Part shown: positions 24,501 through 33,600 of the stretch, in pieces
Numbering within the stretch: the first letter of the stretch is position 1
Layout of the letters: each line of letters opens with the position of its first letter
Notes under the pieces: generated by a model
Databases searched by the model: none
Told to the model about the DNA's origin: nothing
What the model saw: only the letters and a program-made list of their open reading frames with translations
Position numbers and translations under genes: made by a program
NCBI GenBank assembly: GCA_947471745.1
Contig: CANJKZ010000084.1
Span: forward strand, 4,952,501-5,016,500
DNA from: Closterium sp. Naga37s-1
Lineage: Eukaryota > Streptophyta > Zygnematophyceae > Desmidiales > Closteriaceae
Length of the DNA: 64,000 nt
Reading direction: 5' to 3'

Positions 24501-27500
24501 GACCACTTGTGAGGCGCCTCAAAACCCCCCACCAGCCTACCACCACTCACCGCCCATCTTCCCCCCACCGCCCATCACCATCCAAGACCCTATCACTAAC
24601 CTCCTTCGTCCGACCGAACCTGTCCCGGAGGACAGGGACAGTACTGCGGCCGGGCCACGAATCCCACCGGACCTAACCCTGAGCCTGGCACCGAGCCTAA
24701 AGCTACGGGTGCAGGCTCGGGAACGGACGTGGCCGGCAGGGCGCATGAGCAGTCCCCGCCGTCAAAAGCACACGCGTCAACGTTGCAGGGTGGGTTGCAT
24801 TTTCCGTCTGCTAGCGAGGAGAGGAGGCAGCCTGGCGAGCACTCTATTGGCTTGTTGGATTGACCAATGGCGGCGCGGGTACGAGAGGAGGAGGAGGAAG
24901 GCGAAGAGGCAGAGGAGGAGGAAGAGGGAGGGAGAACGGTGACAGAGCCCCGTGTAGGCTCCCCCACGCGTGAACACTCATAGACGAAGGTCCCCGGCAC
25001 AGGGAAGACCGTGGTGTAGGAGAAGGGGATGGGGGGGGACGAGGCAGCAGCGCTGGTGGTGGGACCTGCGATGATAGTAGGGAGAACAGTGTGAGAGTGA
25101 GCGGGGAAGGAGGGGGTGAGGAAGTAGGCAGGTGAAGGAGTTGAAATTGCAAGTGGCCATGCAGAGAAGAGTGAGTTGAGGGAGGCGGGATGATGGATGG
25201 AGCCTTGAGTGAGAGAACAAGGGGTTTGAATGTGTGGGTTCAACCTGTGATCACAGGGGTCACAGGGGTGGCACGCGAGCATGGTGGCACGCGAGCATGG
25301 TGGCACGCGAGCATGGTGGCACGCGAGCATGGTGGCACGCGAGCATGGTGGCACGGAAGCATGGTGGCACGCGAGCATGGGGGCACGCGAGCATGGGGGC
25401 ACTGGAGCACAGGGGCATGGAAGCATGGTGGCACGGGAGCACAGGGGCACGGAAGCATGGTGGCACTGGAGCACAGGGGCACGGAAGCATGGTGGCACGG
25501 GAGCACAGGGGCACGGAAGCATGGTGGCACTGGAGCACAGGGGCACGGAAGCATGGTGGCACAGGAGCATAGGGGCACGGGAGCACGGGAAAACGAATAC
25601 ACAGGTCCCCCAACCCACTCACTCAGGACACAGGGCGCAGGATCAGCGGTGGACGCGTGTGAGCCGTTGATGAGTGTCGCTGTGGTCCCCACGTTCTCCG
25701 CACTGCATGCCACATCAGCACTCACCACCAACCGGCCGCTGCCCATGCCATAGAAAGGAGTAGCCGCTGCGTCTCCGAATCCCGCCACTGAAAGTGCGGG
25801 ATGGGGGAAGGGGGGATGGACCATCAGAAACGATTCTTCAGATAATAAGGAGCTGCTGCTGCCCCAAATCCTGCACTGAAAGGGAAGATGGAAGAGAAGA
25901 GGTGCAGTTCGGAAGAGAGACTAAAAAAGGTTTGAGGAAAAGGGTACGGGAAGGATGAGTAGCAATCCGAGAAAGAAAGGCCATGGGAGAGGAGAGGGGA
26001 GAAAGTGCAATGCAGGGATCCAAGGTGCTGCGAGAGAGATAAGGAGGGATACAGCGGTCCCCCGCCGGGCATTGCATGGCACGGCACAGCACAGCACAGC
26101 ACAGCACAGCACAGCACAGCACAGCACAGCATGGTAAGGAGATTCAGCGTTGCAACAGTAGGTGCACCCACCGTTGATGGCATGGGGTTGCCCGTCCGCC
26201 CACACCCACGTGACTCGCTCCCCCACCGGCACCACTGTGCTGGGCTGCCTGCTCGCCCCCCACATCACCGTGGGACCTGTGACTGGTGGTGGGGCATGGC
26301 ATGGCAGACATGACAAAACACACAAGGGAGCGACATGACATGCCATGAGACACATCGCATTGGCAACACCACCTTGCTGGGCTGCCTGCTGGCCCCCCAC
26401 ATCACCGTGGGACCCGTGGGAGGGAGGGGTCCACGACAACAGGTTGAGCGCATGCAGCAAGGGAGGAAGCGGAGAGGGGAGAAGCGGGAGATGCAAAGAC
26501 ACGTCTTACCGTCCCCGTCCTTTTATCAACTCTTATCCCACACTCACCGGTGGTGCCGCAGGAAGGCAGGGAGGGGCCCACGACGACAGGGTCAAGTGCA
26601 TGCAGCAGGGTGAGGAAGCGGAGAGGAGAGAAGCAGGAGGTGCAGAGACTCCTCGCCCATCCTCATCCATCCTCACCTATGCATCCCCACCTGCCCCCAT
26701 CCCCACCTGCCCCCATCCCCACCTGCCCCCATCCCCACCTGCCCCCATCCCCACCTGCCCCCATCCCCACCTGCCCCCATCCCCACCTGCCCCCATCCCC
26801 ACCTGCCCCCATCCCCACCTGCCCCCATCCCCACCTGCCCCCATCCCCACCTGTTCCTAACCCATCCCCACACTCACCGGTGGTGCCGCAGGAAGGCAGG
26901 GAGGGGTCCACGACGACAGGGTCGAGTGCATGCAGCAGCCGGGCGGCATCCGCCACATCATCGTCCGGCAACAGGACGACGGACTTGAGCGCTGCGGTGA
27001 GGAGAAGGACGAAACGCGCCGCCTGGTCCCGAGACAAGCGGGACGTCTGATTGCTGCAACGGGTACGCACAGCGTTGTGAATTGAAGAAGGGAATGAGAA
27101 AAGGAGTGAGAACGGGAGGGAGAGCGAGAAACGGAGGGAGAGAGGGAGGGGGACGTGCAAATAGATGTTCAATTGCAGGTTCTATCTAGTCGGGAGAAAG
27201 CAAGGAGTAGCAGAGAGCGCGTGCAGTGTAGGCATTTTGAGAAAGGGAGTGAGGGGAGAGAACGGCTGATGAAATTGGTGCGAACAGTATGCAGCCCCAC
27301 CACGCTGCAACACAACACCTGTATTGCAATCTGAGTCAGCCTAGGAATCAGGCAACTCACAGCGCAACAGTCCAAGGCACGTCGGCCGCCAGCTCAGAAG
27401 CAGAAACCAGCTGCCGCCCGTCCCATGATGACGTGTACTTGCACTCGGGCACTTTCCGAGCAGCTTCCTCCCCGGCAAAGAGCACACAGAGGAAGGCAGC

Positions 27501-30500
27501 CAGTTGGGACCGAGAGGACGGGGAGAGGATGACAGGCGGGAGGATAGCGGGGGAGGAAGGGCGGGTGGAGGAGCGGCGAGAGGAGGAGCGAGAGGAAGGA
27601 GAGGGGGGAGAGGAAGGCGAGGGGGGAGAGGAGTGAGAGGAGGGAGGGGAGGGGTTGGCCCGGGGGGAGAAGAGGGGGGAGCCAACGAGGCAGTCGTCCT
27701 TGACAGCTGTGTAGAGGGCCCTGGCGACTGCCACGTGGAGGCTTGTGATTCGCTGGGAGTCGGTGGAGCCGAGGTGAGTCCAGATGCTTGTGGCGTTGCC
27801 TGGGGGGGGAGGAGCGTGGGGGACGGGGTGAGGGGAAGGGTGGTTAGGAGGTGCAGTCTTAAGTGTGCTCCTGTAGAATGGGCTGGGAGTGGTGGTGATG
27901 GAAAAAACTATCGACATTAGTGTGGATTTTAGGTGCTTCAAAGTACAAAATTTCCAAGGCACCTAAAAAAAGGGCCGAACCTCATGCATTCTTACCCACC
28001 AGGCAAAGCAGCAAGCGAAGAGGCAACAGCAGCAGTAGCAGCGACCTCTGCCAGGCGTTTCCGGCCCTGGAGCCGAGCCTGCTGCCGAGCCTGGTGCCAC
28101 GAAGAGGTTCGGCTGACAGCCTGTGCTGCCCGCTCCCAGAGGTTCCGAGCCTTCCTCTGAAGAATGGTAAGGTGTGAGAATGGGTAGGAATGGGCGAGGA
28201 AAGGGTGAGAAAGGTTGAGAAAGGAACATAAGGAAGGTGTGAGAAAAGCAGAGGAGAAAAGAGAGGCACGGTTGTGACGGCAGCTGAGAAAAGGGCAGGG
28301 GGGCCAAAATGGATGGAACACAACACAACTCAAGAAGAAAGAGGCAAAGCAGAAATGACAGGAGGAGCAGGCGAGAAGGGTTATGGATAAGCGTGAGGAT
28401 GAATGGAATGGGGAACCTGTAGGGTATTCGCCTACCCCTGTTGTTTTTGAGTCACCTGGTATTCGCCTACCCCTGTGGTTTTTGAGTCACCTGGTATTCG
28501 CCTACCCCTGTGGGTTTTGAGTCACCTGGTATTCGCCTACCCCTGTGGTTTTTGAGTCACCTGGTATTCGCCTACCCCTGTGGTTTTTGAGTCACCTGGT
28601 ATTCGCCTACCCCTGTGGTGAGCGTTGAGTTGGACGGATCTGAAAGAGCGACGCGGGGCACGATGAGGAAAGACGACAAGGAGAGAGGAGGAAAGAAGAG
28701 GAGAGCAGGAGACTGATGAGGAGAGGAGACAAGCGGGGAGGAGAGGAGAGGAGAAGGGAGAGGGGAGACGATTGCAGAGGATAGAAGGGGTGATGAGGAG
28801 AGGAGAGAAGGGAGAAGGGAGGACGACAGGGGGGGAGAGGAGGGGAGTAAAAACGAGACTAGCAAAGACAAGAGAGGAGTGACAGCAAGAAGTTGCGAAA
28901 GAGTGTTTATTCCTCATGCACATTCGGCCGTTTTTTTTCATCTTTCTTTTTCTTTTTCTCTCTTGGGGCAAACACACACAAGTAAGCAGTAAAAGAAAGC
29001 GAAAAGGTGAGAGAGCAAGTGAGAGAGCACAAGAACGCTGGAGAGAGAGGATGAGAGAGAGCAAGCAAGAGAGCATGGAGGCTTACAGGAGCACTGGAAG
29101 CCTGCAAGGCTGTCTGCAGTGGCGTTGATGATCTGTGGGGCGAGAGGAGCAGAGCATATAGGGGCATGGGGACAGCATAGGGGGGCATGGAGGCAGGGGC
29201 AGAGGCGCAGGGCTTAGGATTTGAGGCGGCGTGGCAACATGGGCAAAGGAGGGCTCAATGGGATGGTGGCAGTGGGATGGGAACGGATATGAAACGAGAG
29301 AGAATGCGTGTGTTATTGTGATAGAGTGAGCGAGTGAGGGATGGGGTGAATGCGAGGGAAAAGCGAGAAAATGCAGTCACAGCAGTACATTCTACATTGC
29401 ACGTCAGCGCAAGAAAAGAGTGGGAAAGCCAGGAAAAGCATGGAGAATTTGTGGTTGCAGGGAGAGGCGCATGCGCAAAAGAGGGGACCAAGAAGTCATC
29501 TGCATTAGAGGTGACCAAGAAGTCATCTGCATTAGAGGTGACCAAGAAGTCATCTGCATTAGAGGTGACCAAGAAGTCATCTGCATTAGAGGTGACTTAC
29601 GCATGAGTCGCCTCAAAACTCACTCACTTACCTCAGCGCAAGAGAAGTCACTAAAGGGCAGGAAGGGCAGGGATGAGTTGTCGTTGCAGGCAGAGGCGCA
29701 GGTGACAAAGAGCGAGGAGAGAGCTGCAGGGGAGTAGCCTCCGGCCCCACAGTAGTTGGCCAGACAACCTGCAAAGCGCGAGCAGGCCTGCGGGTAGGTG
29801 GGCAAAGGGAGAAGCGCAAAGAGAGGGGTGCGTAGGAAGGGTGTGTGGGGACTGGCATAAATCAGGGAGCATGTCCCACACATTCTCTCAGTCCACTGGC
29901 ATAATCCAGGCGCATGTCACACTCACTCCCACTGCCCCACACATTCTCTCAGTCACACTCACTCCCACTGCCCCACACATTCTCTCAGTCACGCTCACTC
30001 CCACTGCCCCACACATTCTCTCAGTCACACTCACTCCCACTGCCCCACACATTCTCTCAGTCACACTCACTCCCACTGCCCCACACATTCTCTCAGTCAC
30101 ACTCACTCCCACTGCCCCACACATTCTCTCAGTCACACTCACTCCCACTGCCCCACACATTCTCTCAGTCACACTCACTCCCACTGTCTCACACTGTCCC
30201 ACTCACCGATCGGCATTCGGACAAGGGAGTGAGGTCTGACGTTTGGCATCCTCCCCACGTCACCAGCACCTTCCCAATACCACCAATACTGTCACTGCTG
30301 CTGCTGTCGCTGCTGCTGCCGCTGCTGCCACCGCTAATACCAGCAGCAGCGACTGCAGCAGCAGCAAAGGCGGCATTTCTGCTGCCGGTGAGTCGGAGGG
30401 TGCCGGCGACGCCTCCCCCCGGCGCATTGAGCACGAGAGACCACGAGCCATCTGGCAGTGCGAGCGTGACCTGCGTGTCCGATGCTAGCTCTGTGAACTG

Positions 30501-30578
30501 CTGGTCCTCTGCGTACCTGGTGAGGGGGGAAGGAGGGGGGGGGTTGCAAGAGGGATTGACCAGCAGCAGCAGCAGAAA

Positions 30579-30609
<31 letters not shown>

Positions 30610-33600
30610 GGGATGAAAAGGGGTGAAAAGTGGTGCAGGGAACAGAGGGAGAAGTTGCAACATGTGTTGTACGAGCGAGCGTGACTTGCATATCCGATGC
30701 CAGCTGTGTGAAGTGCTGGTCCTGCGTACCTGGTGATGTGAGAGGTGAGGAGTGGGAAGGAAGGAGGGTGGAAAGAGCAGAGAGGCGAGGGCAGAGAATG
30801 GGGAGATAGCAGCAGTGAGGGGGCAAAAGGGTACCAGCAGAGAAGGGAGGCCGGAAGGGCATACCAGCAGAGAGGGGTGGGGGCGTCGCGGCAGAGGTTC
30901 CAGGAGGAGGCAGCGGCATCAGTGGGGGAGTGGAAGTCGGTGGTGAGGTGCACTGTCACGCTCGTCACGGCCGCCAGGTCCCCACAGTCCGCCGAGCAGC
31001 CGAAGCGACCGAAGGCTTCAAACTCCAAGGGGCGCTCGCAGATGCCGTTGCCGCAGGGAGGGTCCTTCCATACCACCTGGTGGGGATGTGGGTAAGTGGG
31101 GAAGGTGGGGGCAGGATGGGATAAGGGGGAGGGGAACAGGGGAGGGAAAGGGGTAACAGGGTGTGGATAGCGGCTTCAAACTCCAAGGGGAGCTCGCAGA
31201 TGCCGCTGCTGCAGAGAGGGTCCTTTTACACCACCTCCCTGGTGGGTTGTGGGGCCAAGGAGGGAGGGGGGTAGATAAAGGAGGAGAGGAACGGGGGGGG
31301 GGGGGGGTGACGGAAAGCGTGTAAGCCCAACCCAACGCTTCAAACTCCAAAGGAGGCCCAAAGATGACATTGTCACAGGGGGGTCGTGTCTGGGCCACCT
31401 AGGCTTTAAGGCCTCAGAGCAATCGACAACAAGTGCTCCGAGATGCCTTGCACAGCGGGCAGCGGCAGGCTGCTAGCGGAGCAGCCAGACAGCGATGTGC
31501 CAGTATAAGATGCGCTGAGCAGTCTCTGGAATTATGGTGGGGTGGGGTATCATCGATCGACGATCGCACACACGCACCTGTATGATGCTGTGGTTGATCC
31601 ACGTGTACAAGTCGTCTGGACTCTATTAAGGTGCCTCAAAATGCGTCCCGTTTCACGCCGATCAACAGTCCGACACACCTGTATGATGCTGTCATTGATC
31701 CACGTGTAGAAGTCGTCTGGACTCTATTATGGTGCCTTAAAACGCGTCCCATCTCACGCCAATCAACAGTCCGACACACCTGTATGATGCTGTCATTGAT
31801 CCACGTGTAGAAGTCGCCTGGGCTGTTCATGGTCATGGACGCTGCTGCTGTATAGTCCTGAGAGCGAATTGGGCGATAGAATGAAGGGACGTGGCGGGCG
31901 GGGAAGGGGGAGGGGGAGAAGAGACAGGGAGGGTTGGACGTCTGATTCGGGTTCGCATGCAAATGCACACAGATGTCGCACACATGCGCGCGTCACGCAG
32001 GCATGCACACATACGCACACACCCACCCCCGTGCGTGCGTACACACACACACTCAATCAAACACCATTCATCCCTCCCTTCTGCACACACCCACACCCCA
32101 CGCACTGGCGGCAGCAGCACATTGTGGGCGGTGGTGACTTGGTCGCAGATGGAGGCGACATGCACACACAAGCACACAGAGAGATACACACATACATACA
32201 CACCACCCGCCTCCCACCTCCACCCAACACCCCCACCCACGCATACCGGCGGCAGCAGCACGTTGTGGGCGGTGGTGACTTGGTAGCAGTTGGAGGCGTC
32301 GGCTTGCAGGTAGAGCACGGTGAGGTAGAGGCAGGTGTAGCAGAGGAAGAAAAAGAGATTCTTGAAGTTGTCTGTTAGCTCTCCCATGTGCTTCACTCGC
32401 TCATACATGGCTGGGAGTTGGGGGGGAGAGGAGAGACAGTGAGGAGAAGGAGGAGGGAGAGAAAAGGACGACGGAGAGGTAGAGGAAGGTGTAGCAGAGG
32501 AAGAAGAATAGATTCTTGAAGTTGTCCGTTAGCTCTCCCATGTGCTTCACTCGCTCGTACATGGCTGGGGGGGTTGGAAGGGGGGCCGGAGGGAGGGGGG
32601 GAGAGAGGGAGGACCGATTGAGGAGGGGAGTAGAGGAAAAGGAGAGAATGAGTGGGGGAAGAGGACGAAAGGAGAGATAGGAGGGTGAGGGGAGAGGAGG
32701 GGGGAGAGAGAGACAGCGGGTGAGGCCCCGTCCCTTGGGGACTGCCTCTCAGTTCTTGATCCTGCACTGGATCTTGCTTAGAGGGTGCTGAGCTGAGGAG
32801 TGAGTAGGAAGTGTAATATGTGTTAGCCCTACTTGTGTGATACCTATACCTTGCATGTCTGTTCACCTTAACTATCAATGAAAGGGCCATTAGAGAGGGG
32901 AGGGTGCGGTAGTGGCAGGTGAACTTTCACTCAGCTCAAATCACGCCTGAAAAGTCACCTGACAGCTCACGCACCCTGAATAACCTTCTAATGCGTATCT
33001 CCTGCGGCGAGACATAGTCACCTGAGCTCAACCAGGACCTCAAGCTCCCGACAGCTACATGCACCCTGAATAACCTCCTGGTCGAGCTTTGAGTCGACTG
33101 AACAAGCACCCGACGGTCGCACGGACTGTGAATAACCTTCTGGACAAGCTTCGACTTGACTCATCAAGAATCACCTGACGGCTGCACGTACGCACCCTGA
33201 ATAACCTCCTGGTCGAGCTTCTCCCGCTGCTCCACCTCCTCGTTGTACCCGTCGTCCCCCTCCCCGTCCCCGTCCCCGTACCCCTCCTCCCCCTCCTCCC
33301 CGCTCCCCCTCCGCCGGTCCGCGAACGACACCATGCCCTTGCCGCTGCGCGACGCTTTGAGACTCCGCATGGCCGCCAGATTGACATCGCTGTCGTCTCG
33401 AATGGCGTCTTCTGCACCGTCCTCCGACTCCTCCTCCTCCTGGTCCTCGTCATTCCCCTCATCATCATCATCATCATCCGTCTCCTCCTCTTCCTCATCA
33501 TCCGTGCCCTCCGCCGACCCCCCTTCCCCCCGCTCCTCCTCCGCCTGTCCGCCGTCGCGCGCGTCTGGCGGCTCCTTTGCGTGGCTCTCCCGCAGGGTGA

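Larger units (their letters stand above)
24601..26276 (-). other. polycystin exons 13-15: cupredoxin-like segment followed by a Notch LNR
   Basis: Exons 13 to 15 join in one frame. Exon 13 ends in [14 protein letters not shown], the form of a plastocyanin-like strand with the first copper His. Exon 15 has [12 protein letters not shown] then RGSVTV, the closing Cys strand of a cupredoxin. The His and Met expected soon after that Cys are not seen, so copper binding is doubtful. Further along exon 15 is a six-Cys LNR with [10 protein letters not shown] and AFDGGDC, matching the Notch/LNR spacing and the Ca2+-binding DGGDC end. Polycystins are not, to my knowledge, known for this combination. Confidence 0.7.

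Noticed and set aside
25190-25824. Several overlapping open frames rich in Trp/His/Gly or Cys/Pro/Ala
   Set aside because: They read through a 16-bp satellite in polycystin intron 14.
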